Positions 44,187 to 56,278 of a stretch of 64,000 nt of DNA are shown piece after piece; position 1 is the stretch's first letter; every line of letters starts with the position of its first letter. The notes beneath the pieces are model-generated. The model was not told where the DNA came from. It ran no database searches and saw nothing but the letters and a program-made list of their open reading frames with translations. The position numbers and the translations under genes are program-made. The stretch covers positions 12,134,428-12,198,427 of the forward strand of contig OU452211.1 in NCBI GenBank assembly GCA_911728435.2, written 5' to 3'. This stretch comes from Apoderus coryli (lineage: Eukaryota; Arthropoda; Insecta; Coleoptera; Attelabidae).

Positions 44187-44672
44187 ATGGATGAAAAATA
44201 TCAAAAGATAAGATTTCGAACGGACATACACAATATAAACATTCGACATAAACATACTCTTACTACACCTGCTCATTCTACGGAATTATTCAAGAGATCG
44301 TTTTCCTACTTTATTACGAAATGTATGAATGAACTGCCACCAGAAGTGGGAAACCTAAATAAGGTTCAATTTAAAAAACGCGTTAATAACATCTTATTGG
44401 CGAGGCAAACGGCGAACACTTAAAATACATTCAATAAGCGGGATAATTAAAATGACCCATGCAGGTTCCTAGGCAAATGATTTTTGTTACATGATAAGGT
44501 ATTCTCCTTCATTTTTTGTCTGTGTTTTTTCTTTAGTTCTTTTTTTATTATTGTTTGTATTTTTTATGGAAATTGCGTTAGCTGAACAGACAATTTTGGT
44601 CAGTAGACTAAAATTGAACAGAAACTCGCCCAATTAAAAAAAAAAATAAAGACATTTATTATTATTATTATA
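44187..44672 (+). mobile_element. Very short 5'-truncated LINE 3' end
   Basis: The frame 44187-44423 reads RFRTDIHNINIRHKHTLTTP, then HSTELFKRSFSYFITKCMNE and LPPEV, the C-terminal LINE motif (R....S...F....YN.LP) also present near the end of the 52.6-54.4 kb LINE. A 3' UTR and an A-run/(TTA)n tail follow, ending at about 44672. The remaining coding part is about 78 residues. Confidence 0.65.
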
Positions 44673-44679
44673 TTTCCGT

Positions 44680-45535
44680 AAATATGGACAACACTGGCTT
44701 ACTTAGAGAAATGTTACATAATATTTAATTTTGCAAGTTTTCATTATAAACTTTGTTTTGTTTTTTTTTAATGGGACACTCTATATGTTATGTCATCGCT
44801 TGTATCCAATTTATGGTATTTCCAAATGTCGATTTATTCAAACCATATTTTTACCACTAAGACCATACACAATTCTCAAAATAAGTACATACAGCATTTA
44901 CAACCAAATGCTCAGGTACACCGTGTAGAATTTCGTAACTAGTATCGAGAGAAATTCAGAAAAAATATGATTTTTTTTAATATAATTGAAACCGATAAAC
45001 ACTGGTGGTCCGGCAGCAATGACGTGTACATCGTAATTTTCCGATTCAAAATCAAAGCGAATTTGTAGATATTCAACGTTTGGCGCGCCTTGAATTTTAG
45101 TGAAATTTTAGCCTATGAAATAGTCGTAGAAACCTTACTAGCATTACCTATTTAACACCAGTTCTCAATGACCAAACGTTTAAGGAAATTTTATATCTCT
45201 GTATCCTACGCGAGTTGGAATATCTGTCGCCAAAATGTTTACATTTTCGAGGTAAATGAAGCTCCAAAAGTCAAATTCTGCAATTTGGCTGTATATCTTG
45301 AAAACTAATTGTATTACTACACCGGTAATTTTAACCTTACATATTTACATACATATGGACCGTAATACTTAACAAATAAGCACACCTAATGTTTGTGTAA
45401 AATAAAATGATTGAAATTATGAGAACGCGTCAAATAAAAATTTCTCTATTTAAAATAAAAATAATGATTATTGCAATGGCATTTTTGCTTCTCTATGATT
45501 ATGTTGTTGTGAGATATTTAGATAGATCAATATAA
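44680..45535. other. Intron sequence, no gene recognised
   Basis: AT-rich. A GGACACTCTATA word at 44775 could be the right end of a decayed mariner whose left end is at 44134. No coding motif. Confidence 0.4.
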
Positions 45536-45537
45536 TA

Positions 45538-48500
45538 AAAATGGCAGAATTGAAAAGTTCCTAGGTTTTCACAGAATTCTGTAAAAATAAATCAAAATTG
45601 AAAAATTGCGATTGTGTAAAAAAGTCAGAATTTAAAAAAAATTGAGTTTTTTTAGAGAATTCCGCAAAAAAAAAGTAAGAATTCTACACAAAAATGACAG
45701 AATTGAAAAGTTCCTAGCTTTTTACAGAATTCTGGAAAAATAAATCAAAATTGAAAAATTGCGATTGTGTTAAAAAAGTCAGAATTTAAAAAAAATTGAG
45801 TTTTTTTAGAGAATTCCGCAAAAAAAAAATAAGAATTCTACACAAAAATGGCAGAATTGAAAAGTTCCTAGTTTTTTACAGAATTCTGTAAAAATAAACC
45901 AAAATGAAAAATTGCGATTGTGTAAAAAAAGTCAGAATTTAAAAAAAATTGAGTTTTTTTAGAGAATTCCGCAAAAAAAAGTAAGAATTCTACACAAAAA
46001 TGGCAGAATTGAAAAGTTCCTAGCTTTTTACGGAATTCTGTAAAAATAAATCAAAATTGAAAAATTGCGATTTTGTAAAAAAGTCAGAATTTAAAAAAAA
46101 TTGAGTTTTTTTAGAGAATTCCGCAAAAAAAAGTAAGAATTCTACACAAAAATGGCAGAATTGAAAAGTTCCTAGTTTTTTACAGAATTCTGTAAAAGTA
46201 CATCAAAATTGAAAAATTGCGATTGTGTAAAAAAGTCAGAATTTAAAAAAAATTGAGTTTTTTTAGAGAATTCCGCAAAAAAAAGTAAGAATTCTATACA
46301 AAAATGGCAGAATTGAAAAGTTCCTAGTTTTTTACAGAATTCTGTAAAAATAAATCAAAATGAAAAATTGCGATTGTGTAAAAAAAGTCAGAATTTAAAA
46401 AAAATTGAGTTTTTTTAGAGAATTCCGCAAAAAAAAGTAAGAATTCTACACAAAAATGGCAGAATTGAAAAGTTCCTAGCTTTTTACGGAATTCTGTAAA
46501 AATAAATCAAAATTGAAAAATTGCGATTTTGTAAAAAAGTCAGAATTTAAAAAAAATTGAGTTTTTTTAGAGAATTCCACAAAAAAAAGTAAGAATTCTA
46601 CACAAAAATGGCAGAATTGAAAAGTTCCTAGTTTTTTACAGAATTCTGTAAAAGTACATCAAAATTGAAAAATTGCGATTGTGTAAAAAAGTCAGAATTT
46701 AAAAAAAATTGAGTTTTTTTAGAGAATTCCGCAAAAAAAAGTAAGAATTCTATACAAAAATGGCAGAATTGAAAAGTTCCTAGTTTTTTACAGAATTCTG
46801 TAAAAATAAATCAAAATTGAAAAATTGCGATTGTGTAAAAAAGTCAGAATTTAAAAAAAATGAGTTTTGTTAGAGAATTCCGCAAAAAAAAGTAAGAATT
46901 CTATACAAAAATGGCAGAATTGAAAAGTTCCTAGTTTTTTACAGAATTCTGTAAAAATAAATCAAAATTGAAAAATTGCGATTGTGTAAAAAAGTCAGAA
47001 TTTAAAAAAAATTGAGTTTTTTTAGAGAATTCCGCAAAAAAAAGTAAGAATTCTATACAAAAATGGCAGAATTGAAAAGTTTCTAGCTTTTTACAGAATT
47101 CTGTAAAAATAAATCAAAATTGAAAAATTGCGATTGTGTAAAAAAGTCAGAATTTAAAAAAAATGAGTTTTGTTAGAGAATTCCGCAAAAAAAAGTAAGA
47201 ATTCTACACAAAAATGGCAGAATTGAAAAGTTCCTAGTTTTTTACAGAATTCTGTAAAAATAAATCAAAATTGAAAAATTGCGATTGTGTAAAAAAGTCA
47301 GAATTAAAAAAAAATGAGTTTTGTTAGAGAATTCCGCAAAAAAAAGTAAGAATTCTATACAAAAATGGCAGAATTGAAAAGTTCCTAGCTTTTTACAGAA
47401 TTCTGTAAAAATAAATCAAAATTGAAAAATTGCGATTGTGTAAAAAAGTCAGAATTTAAAAAAAATTGAGTTTTTTTAGAGAATTCCGCAAAAAAAAGTA
47501 AGAATTCTATACAAAAATGGCAGAATTGAAAAGTTCCTAGCTTTTTACAGAATTCTGTAAAAATAAATCAAAATTGAAAAATTGCGATTGTGTAAAAAAG
47601 TCAGAATTTAAAAAAAATGAGTTTTGTTAGAGAATTCCGCAAAAAAAAGTAAGAATTCTATACAAAAATGGCAGAATTGAAAAGTTCCTAGCTTTTTACA
47701 GAATTCTGTAAAAATAAATCAAAATTGAAAAATTGCGATTGTGTAAAAAAGTCAGAATTTAAAAAAAATTGAGTTTTTTTAGAGAATTCCGCAAAAAAAA
47801 GTAAGAATTCTATACAAAAATGGCAGAATTGAAAAGTTCCTAGCTTTTTACAGAATTCTGTAAAAATAAATCAAAATTGAAAAATTGCGATTGTGTAAAA
47901 AAGTCAGAATTTAAAAAAAATTGAGTTTTTTTAGAGAATTCCGCAAAAAAAAGTAAGAATTCTATACAAAAATGGCAGAATTGAAAAGTTCCTAGCTTTT
48001 TACAGAATTCTGTAAAAATAAATCAAAATTGAAAAATTGCGATTGTGTAAAAAAGTCAGAATTTAAAAAAAATGAGTTTTGTTAGAGAATTCCGCAAAAA
48101 AAAGTAAGAATTCTATACAAAAATGGCAGAATTGAAAAGTTCCTAGCTTTTTACAGAATTCTGTAAAAATAAATCAAAATTGAAAAATTGCGATTGTGTA
48201 AAAAAGTCAGAATTTAAAAAAAATTGAGTTTTTTTAGAGAATTCCGCAAAAAAAAGTAAGAATTCTATACAAAAATGGCAGAATTGAAAAGTTCCTAGCT
48301 TTTTACAGAATTCTGTAAAAATAAATCAAAATTGAAAAATTGTGATTGTGTAAAAAAGTCAGAATTTAAAAAAAATGAGTTTTGTTAGAGAATTCCGCAA
48401 AAAAAAGTAAGAATTCTGCACAAAAATGGCAGAATTGAAAAGTTCCTAGTTTTTTACAGAATTCTGTAAAAATAAATCAAAATTGAAAAATTGCGATTGT

Positions 48501-49535
48501 GTAAAAAAAGTCAGAATTTAAAAAAAATGAGTTTTGTTAGAGAATTCCGCAAAAAAAAGTAAGAATTCTATACAAAAATGGCAGAATTGAAAAGTTCCTA
48601 GCTTTTTACAGAATTCTGTAAAAATAAATCAAAATTGAAAAATTGCGATTGTGTAAAAAAGTCAGAATTTAAAAAAAATTGAGTTTTTTTAGAGAATTCC
48701 GCAAAAAAAAGTAAGAATTCTATACAAAAATGGCAGAATTGAAAAGTTCCTAGCTTTTTACAGAATTCTGTAAAAATAAATCAAAATTGAAAAATTGCGA
48801 TTGTGTAAAAAAGTCAGAATTTAAAAAAAATGAGTTTTGTTAGAGAATTCCGCAAAAAAAAGTAAGAATTCTATACAAAAATGGCAGAATTGAAAAGTTC
48901 CTAGCTTTTTACAGAATTCTGTAAAAATAAATCAAAATTGAAAAATTGCGATTGTGTAAAAAAGTCAGAATTTAAAAAAAATTGAGTTTTTTTAGAGAAT
49001 TCCGCAAAAAAAAGTAAGAATTCTATACAAAAATGGCAGAATTGAAAAGTTCCTAGCTTTTTACAGAATTCTGTAAAAATAAATCAAAATTGAAAAATTG
49101 TGATTGTGTAAAAAAGTCAGAATTTAAAAAAAATGAGTTTTGTTAGAGAATTCCGCAAAAAAAAGTAAGAATTCTGCACAAAAATGGCAGAATTGAAAAG
49201 TTCCTAGTTTTTTACAGAATTCTGTAAAAATAAATCAAAATTGAAAAATTGCGATTGTGTAAAAAAGTCAGAATTTAAAAAAAATGAGTTTTGTTAGAGA
49301 ATTCCGCAAAAAAAAGTAAGAATTCTATACAAAAATGGCAGAATTGAAAAGTTCCTAGTTTTTTACAGAATTCTGTAAAAATAAATCAAAATTGAAAAAT
49401 TGCGATTGTGTAAAAAAGTCAGAATTTAAAAAAAATTGAGTTTTTTTAGAGAATTCCGCAAAAAAAAGTAAGAATTCTATACAAAAATGGCAGAATTGAA
49501 AAGTTCCTAGTTTTTTACAGAATTCTGTAAAAATA
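45538..49535. repeat. Satellite array, about 26 copies of a 152-bp monomer
   Basis: The word tggcagaattgaaaagttcc recurs every 151-154 bp from 45542 to about 49487. Each monomer holds a perfect 20-bp palindrome (ttttacagaattctgtaaaa in most copies) plus further inverted gaattc-centred words. Two monomer types differ at one spot (aaattgagtttttttagag versus aaatgagttttgttagag); the first third of the array is all the first type, the rest mixes both. Shared rare variants recur 456 bp apart (tttacgga at about 46028 and 46484) and 758 bp apart (ttgtgattgtg at about 48340 and 49098), showing duplication of blocks of three and five monomers. The array lies in the third intron of the plus-strand gene and stops 85 bp before exon D. 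Confidence 0.95.
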
Positions 49536-49620
49536 ATTACTTCTTATAGAATCAATTAACTTAAGGTAGTTGTTTATTTATAGACATTGATTAACATACC
49601 TATATGTATATTTTGTTCAG

Positions 49621-49853
49621 GATTGTTCCAATCTACCGTTGGCAGCCATGAGTCAAAATGACATTATGCCATCTACGCGATGGAACAGGAACAAAAGTGT
49701 TTCTGAGGCAAATCTTCTTGCGAGTGATTACAGCGGACGAGGAGCACCATCTTCCAATTACGGACGCTCACCTCTAAGGAATCTCAGGGCTGATCCCAGG
49801 CGAAATAGTGTAGCAGAGTTGGGCCATTTCAACCGAAGTACTATTGATCACAG
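49621..49853 (+). CDS. Exon of the unrecognised host protein (exon D)
   Basis: 233 bp with acceptor attttgttcag and a GTAAAC donor. It continues exon C in phase 0 and encodes 77 codons: CSNLPLAAMSQNDIMPSTRW, NRNKSVSEANLLASDYSGRG, SSNYGRSPLRNLRADPRRNS and VAELGHFNRSTIDH, ending two bases into the next codon. The RNKSVSEANL and RRNSVAEL motifs look like basophilic kinase or 14-3-3-type sites (Arg at -3 to the Ser). No globular domain is visible. The next exon is not found downstream in this window. Confidence 0.8.
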
Positions 49854-49859
49854 GTAAAC

Positions 49860-51040
49860 GTTAGTATATTTGCAACTCATGACGCACACTACGTATGGTG
49901 ATTTCTAGTTATGTATGTGTCTTTCTCAAATACAAACACGGCACAACCTGACATTGACAAAATACGTTTCAGACTTTAAACTGAACCAATACTAACCTTT
50001 GGTCACAACATTAATAAGTACAGCATTCCGACTCCACGTTCGCAGAAAACTGTGACGTAAGATGCCGCCATTTTGGGTTACAAGTCAGGTCCTGACTAAG
50101 AATAATTATAGTTTTTGGTTTCTATCCACAGTACTGTATTTTTATTTTTGTAAAAATATTTAAGTACATAATAATATCGCTGTCAATTTCAGAAATATTT
50201 GTGGTGTGTCATAGTGATTGAAAACAACCTTGAGTGTTGTTATTAGTTAAATGTTGACATTATTGGGTGATTTCTAATAACAATAATAATAAACACAACA
50301 ATAATAAAGATTTTATTAGTAAAAAAAAGACATTTTTACAAAAGTTGAAGCAGTGCTTCCTAACTTAACCTAAATTTAACTTTTATTTTGTTTGTTGAAT
50401 TGACATATCTAATTTTTTTTCTGTAATGGTCGATAATTCGAAAAGCTGAAGTCTCCATGGGTTATTGTTTTTTTTTTAATATAATTTTTTTTTTTTAAAT
50501 TTTGTTAAGTTATAGTAAACGCTTTATTTAATATTTAATATTTTTGAAGTCAATTAGAGTGGCTATTTTTAACTAATATAAAACGTGATAGCCCTTATTC
50601 ACTGTAATCTTCAACGAAAATGAGTAAAAGTTCGTACGTATCAGTTGCTCATGGTAACTATTGGAAAAAGTTGTTATTGTCAAAAAAGAATTAAGATTGT
50701 CAGATGTTTGATTAGTTTCAATTTCTTTATTAATAAATCGCGTTTATTTCAATTTTCGTGGTTTATTATGAATATCGTTGTAGTGAGATCAACGGGTAGT
50801 TTAATTCACAAATTACAACAGCAACTTTAAAGGCAAATTTTGGCAAAGACTTCTTGAAACTTTATAATGATATTGTCAATAAAATAACAACTAGCCACGC
50901 GACAACTTGTGTTTATGTTTCACTTGTATTTAGTTTAAAAACATATTAGATACTGTCATTTCGTAATATAAATTTTACGGTTATACAAATAGTTGTTATA
51001 AACGTAAAATTATCTAGTATTTATCTTAATTTTTACTTAT
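49860..51040. other. No gene recognised
   Basis: AT-rich. At 50280-50345 an (AAT)-rich tract followed by aaagattttattag looks like an inverted LINE 3' tail. No coding motif. Confidence 0.4.
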
Positions 51041-51047
51041 TACTCAC

Positions 51048-51148
51048 CTAACAGGATCTTTGGGGAAGCGAAAAATATGTTTAGAGCAAGTGTACCGCTT
51101 ATTGGGACAACATTTTGCAACACACACATGTCCTCCGTGATTATTCAT
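51048..51148 (-). pseudogene. THAP-domain first exon
   Basis: From an ATG at 51148 the minus strand encodes MNNHGGHVCVAKCCPNKRYT, CSKHIFRFPKDPV, then a GTTAG/GTGAGT donor. C-x3-C followed by a hydrophobic/FP.DP motif is the N-terminal half of a THAP zinc finger. The C-x2-H half should be on a later exon, which I could not locate between 50.0 and 51.0 kb. An in-frame ATG further upstream (51244) is also possible but adds a non-THAP hydrophobic stretch. It could be a gene, or a P-element-like transposon fragment. Confidence 0.5.
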
Positions 51149-51249
51149 TGTATGAATCCCAAGACACGTTAATAAAAATAAAATCCTTTTAATTCTCACG
51201 AACACTATACCAAAAACACAAAACACAGATTTAGATTTAAACACAATAT

Positions 51250-51719
51250 TTATTTATCTCGTACACGCCGACAATGAACTATATATTGAACACAGGAGTG
51301 AACTGTATCTATCTACGTCTATGCGATTATTTTGACGTTGTAACCCGTAATGGCGGCATGCGCGACGATATGCGCAGGACGGCTTGCAAACGTGAAAGTC
51401 AGAATACTGTATTATTTATTATACTGTGCCTTGGTGATAACGACAGAAAGTGTTGTGAGGAGAGTCGTGATCCTGTCAGGAGAAATTAGTCAAGATGATT
51501 CTAAAAAAAACTGGGAATTTTCCGCATTAAATTATTGATGTGATGTTTTTGTTTTTAGATCTAATCTAAAATTAGACCAAGGTGACTGTTAATAAATATT
51601 CTACTCTTCGGTAAGGTTGATGCACTTTAAAAGATAATTTAAAACGTCTGTATCTAGTTAACAATTTTTTCAGCAAAACTAAACTGTGTCAGTAGCTTTT
51701 CTAAAATCAGTGTATCCTC
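51250..51719. other. No gene recognised
   Basis: Contains overlapping short open frames at 51274-51538 without motifs. Otherwise AT-rich. Confidence 0.4.
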
Positions 51720-52125
51720 AGTTTGTCCATGACTACCCAGATAGCGATCTCTTAAGAAGAGTATATACAGTACTTTTATTTTAAAAGTTGCCACAAAGAG
51801 AGAAGTTTAGTGGCATTCATCTGGAGATCTTGGCGGCCACTATTGGCCTGACCTGTCTTTCCAATCCATTTCTGGGGAAACGTTTCATTGAGAAATTGAC
51901 TAATACGAAGAACGTAATTAGGAGGATCTAGATTTTGATGGATACGTCTTCTTCGAGCATAACATTTCCCGTCTTTATCGGTCTGGTTTTCTAGCTACTG
52001 AGTTCTATATACAGCTCAGGTCAGGTTTTCTTTTATGAAAATAGGCCAGAATAAAATTCCTGCCCACACAGTGGTCTTCTCGGGATACTGTGTATGGTCC
52101 TCCTGAAACATACGTGGATTTTTAT
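51720..52125 (-). pseudogene. Mariner-type (DD41D-like) transposase relic
   Basis: The minus strand at 52115-52020 reads NPRMFQEDHTQYPEKTTVWA, then GILFWPIFIKENLT and a stop, matching the TQYPQKINVWCGIL...IPGNLTGE segment of the intact 3.2-5.3 kb transposase. Near 51840-51810 a WPPRSPD block marks the third catalytic region. In between the frame is lost. It directly abuts the foldback element starting at 52132. Confidence 0.65.
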
Positions 52126-52590
52126 AATATACAGGGTGTTTGGAAGGTCGATAGAAAGTCTTGGATAGGTGACAGGGCAGACCATGTAGAGTCTTTTAAG
52201 CCAAACATACCTTAGTACAAAGTTTTAAGGTTTTCGAGATGTTCAGATTTTGAAATTTAAATCATAAATTTGTAAATGAAACAAAATAAACTATTGAAAC
52301 ATGCTTTATTGGTGTTCAAAGTGAGAACTATTGTTTCTTATACATGCTCGAGCTCTACGTCTTACTTCGGTAGTTGTTGAATGTAATAACCTGTCTTAGT
52401 GCATTACTTGAAAAGCTTCTCGTTTTTTTCTAATTAAATGGTTTCTTGATACGATTTCTTCAGTATAAACTAACCCAGTTAGGTTTCTTGGTACGGTTTC
52501 TTTAATCATATTTCTATTTAATAAGAAAAATTCGAGAAGCTTTTCAAGTACCTAATGCAGCAAGAGAGGTTATTACATACAACTACCGAA

Positions 52591-54607
52591 TGCTGAGAAT
52601 GCGGTCAGCAGCGCTTGGTCTATGGTGAGGCATTTAACGAATAATACAAAAACAAACAAAAACATATCTATTGATATGAATGATAACAAAAAGTGTGAGT
52701 GTCCGTTTGCAATATCTGAAAATTTTAATAGGTATTTTCGGGATGTTGCTATTGAATTAGTTGGAAATGTACAGGGCAACCAGAATGGGGGTGAGCTTAA
52801 CTCGGATTTCACAACGCAGAATTCGATGCTGTGTCCCTTTACTGAGTTCGAGTTTTATGAATTAATAATGAATAAACTTAAAAACAAGCGGTCCGCTGGA
52901 GTAGATGAAATCCCACCATTTTTAATAAGGTATATTATTGTTGAAATATCTAAACCTTTTGCGTATCTTGTGAACTTATCTTTTTGTAGTGGAAATTTTC
53001 CAAGTATGCTCAAAATAGGTAAAGTAATTCCCATATATAAAAAAGGAAACATACATAAGTTAGAAAATTATAGACCTGTGACTATTTCATCGTCATTTTC
53101 GAAGCTTTTTGAGATTTGTTTTCTCGACAGACTAAGTAGTTGAGTAGAAATAATATTATTTCACGAAGACAGCATGGGTTTCAGAGTGGGAAATCTACAC
53201 AGACAGCTATAGAGTCAGTGTATGGAGAGATTTTGAAATATATAGAACGAGGTGAGGCTCCAGCTGGGATTTTCTGCGATCTCAGTAAAGCCTTTGATTG
53301 TGTGAATCATGAAATCCTATTGGCTCGTTTATCTGGCTATGGAATTACGGGACCGGCATTGAATTGGATTAAGACATTCTTGAGTGATAGGCAGCAGTAC
53401 GTCAGTATCACCCATACCTTTGCGACTCACAGACGGACTGTGAATTCTAGACCAACCTATACTCACATCGGTGTGCCCCAGGGCTCTGTACTGGAGCCAG
53501 TTTTATTTGTGTTGTACGTTAATGAGATATTCTCAGTGACTCCAGATGTCCCATTAACAGCTTTTGGGGATGATATATCTTTCATTGTTTCGAATGTTTC
53601 AACAGATGAACTTCAGGAGGATTCTGCTGTGCTTCTTCGGACGTTTTGCGCGTTCTTCGAGAAAAATTGCCTTTATTTTAACTCATCAAAGACGAAATTG
53701 ATGAAGTTTAGTGCTAGACCAAGCACATGTCAGCCTCTTGCTGTAAGAGTTGGCGGTGATGAGATTGCTGCCTCATGTTATGTGGATTTCTTGGGTGTTC
53801 AGATGGATAGCGGTTTAACCTGGAAGCTTCATTGTGAGAGAGTGGTGGGTCAGTTAAATTCATCCTTTTATCTGATGAACTCACTGAAGTCAGTCTTGCA
53901 TCAGGGTCAGTTGTTGATGCTTTACTATGCCCAAGTGGAGTCGCGCCTGAGGTACGGGATATTTTTATGGGGTGACTCTACCATGACGCAAGATATATTT
54001 GTGAAGCAAAAAAGAATTATTAGATGCATAGCTGGGCTTCCCGACAGACAGAGTTGTAGGCCCGTGTTTCAGAAATTTAATATTTTAACGATATACGCTC
54101 TATACATTTATGAAGTATGTATTTTTATTCAAAAAAATTTAAAGAATTTTCCACAAACCCGTGATATACACACTGTAAATACAAGGAGTAGAAACGACTT
54201 ACACATAAACAAGTTTAAATACAATTTGACTCAGAGGTCAATTTATTGGCGGGGGATCATGATCTATAATAAACTGCCAGATAACTTGAAGTCTATAAAC
54301 GAAATTAAGAAGTTCTCAGTGTTACTAAAATCGTTTCTTGTATCTGAGGCGATATATTCTGTTAACGAGTATTTTTCTCGGGATGCCCAAGTAACTGTTA
54401 TTTAGAAACTGTTGTGTTTTGACATGTGTCTTATACATTAAATGTTTAATAGTGTTTGTGAAGTTACAATTATGTGATATTTTATATGTGTAGATTGTAA
54501 ATATTGTATGTATATATTTAAAATTTGAGTTTTTTTTTTACGTTGACGACTTCTATACATTTTGTAATGTCATTTGGAGAATAAATAAATAAATAAATAA
54601 ATAAAAG
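52591..54607 (+). mobile_element. 5'-truncated Jockey-type LINE inside the foldback element
   Basis: Starts abruptly in ORF2 and ends with an (AAAT)n tail at 54583-54604. The two halves of the interrupted right arm are directly at its ends. No clear target duplication was seen, so a small deletion at the junction is possible. Confidence 0.85.
52622..54405 (+). pseudogene. LINE ORF2, single frameshift
   Basis: Frame 1 (52622-53143): ATG then linker, FYELIMNKLKNKRSAGVDEI, a SGNFPSMLKIGKVIPIYKKG block and NYRPVTISSSFSKLFE. At about 53141 a TGA is met and the frame shifts by one, consistent with a small deletion in the DRLSS...LSRNN region. Frame 2 (to 54405): RRQHGFQSGKSTQTAIES, DLSKAFDCVNHEILLARL (motif A), GVPQGSVLEPVLFVLYVNEI (motif B, Leu-Glu-Pro where Leu-Gly-Pro is usual), LTAFGDDISFIV (motif C with Gly for Ala, Asp pair kept), DFLGVQMDSGLTWK (thumb) and a SRLRYGIFLWGDS block. 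Ends normally with TAG. Confidence 0.87.
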
Positions 54608-56278
54608 TAGGTCGTAGAGCTCGAGCATGTATTAGAAACAATGGTTCTCATTTTGAACACCAATAATGCATGTTTCAATAGTTAGTATCTCGAAAACCGT
54701 AAGACTTTGTACTAAGGTATGTTTGGCTTAAAAGATTTTAAATGGTTTGCCCTATCACCCCCTCAAGACTTTCTATCGACCTTCCAGACACCCTGTATAG
54801 AAGAATGTCACCTAATTTCGGATAACTTTTTATTTTTATTTTTTTTTTTCGAAAACGAACCTATATTTTAAGTTAGTATTTAAGTCTTGTAACTCTATAG
54901 GGTATAGAAAAACAAAATATATAGCAGCACAATTTTTATTCTTAAAGATTAACACACTAAAAACCGAAAATTTGAATTTTTTATGTTTTAAAAAATGGTA
55001 TCCTAATTTCGGATGAGCTGGTTCCTAATTTCGGATACAAAAATACATGGATCACAAAAAAAAGTTTTACTACAAACAAATGTCGCAAATGTATTCTTTC
55101 TTCTTATCACTAATTAGCACACTCCTCGTGCACCCATCGCGAGCATTTTCTACATCTGATCCACTGTTCTCCTCTGACATCCTCCGAAAATAGACCATTA
55201 CAAAAGAAACACTCGACATCCACATCATTGGCGTCCATATCAGAATCGTCATCAAATACAGGATCAGCGCCGGAATCGCTGGATGAATCATCAACCAAAG
55301 TGTGCTTTCTCACTGTTTTAGGCTTTTTTATTGTAGCTTTACCTTTGTTCTTTATTTTACACTGGCTTACGCTTAAATCCCTCTTAACACCTTTTTTATT
55401 TTTTAACGACTCCTTTCTTTCCTTTTCCTCTAAGCTAGTTTCAAGGTCGTCCTTGTAAGGAGTGCTAGTAATGACGTAACTTGCCCCTCGCCTTCCTCTC
55501 CGATTACCTTGGCCTCAATTTTGCGTTCCACTGGATGATGGAATAGGAATGACATCTTCTGGTTTTACGAGATTACCAACATTTTTTGGTTTTTTTTTTC
55601 TGCCTCAGATGTTTTACCATTAACGTTTTTTTGTTCGCTTTTTCAGGTGTCTTTTCAATGGGATTCTTCCCGGGGTGGCGTTCTTTCTCTTTGGCTTTCT
55701 GTAATAAAATCTAAATCCGAAAAAATATTTCGGTTGTAAGGATAAATTCCCGCCTTGCGAAATCCATTTATAGAAATTTCTGCATTTGTACACTTTAGGT
55801 ATACTTGGCACATCAAATTGCAGATCTGAAAAGCAGTTACGTTGCGGCCTGGATTAGTTTTTAGCCAAGATTGTATTGATGTGAGTAATAAGTCTTAAAC
55901 GGACACATGAATGCCAAGTCTAAAGGGTGTAATTTGTGTGATGTGTGGGGAGGGATGCAGACAATTCTCACGTGATGCGTACGAGCAGCTATAATCAATT
56001 CCAAGTTTCTTGTATGGCTGTAGGACCATCGAGAAGAAGTAAAGCCGGATCTTCTTCTGCTGGTTTAACGTGTGCAATAAAATGTGTAAACCACTGGGTA
56101 AATATATTGTGCTGTATCCAGCCAGAAGGGTGACAGGAGGAGCACCATCCAATAGCCCTTGTTTCATATTCTTACAGGGGAAACCGAATAATGGTGGAAC
56201 AAATCCCCCAGCGGCATTCATGCAGAACACAACGGTAACTAGCGCACTTCTTTCAGCGGCAGTCATAGCGCAAACTTG

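Larger units (their letters stand above)
52132..54795. mobile_element. Foldback MITE split by a LINE
   Basis: Terminal inverted repeats: CAGGGTGTTTGGAAGGTCGA at 52132 and CAGGGTGTCTGGAAGGTCGA reading inward from 54795, with TA on each side. The arms extend for about 310 bp: the left arm continues through tgctcgagctctacg to cttcggtagttgttg and cttgaaaagcttctcg near 52430; the right arm runs from cgagaagcttttcaag (about 52534) to ctaccgaa at 52590 and, after the LINE, resumes at 54608 with gtcgtagagctcgagcatg. Without the LINE it would be about 650 bp, nearly all inverted repeat, and codes for nothing. Confidence 0.85.

Noticed and set aside
45538..49535. Regular repeats that could be mistaken for a CRISPR array
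   Set aside because: Monomers are directly adjacent with no unique spacers, the context is eukaryotic introns, and the 152-bp period is a satellite.
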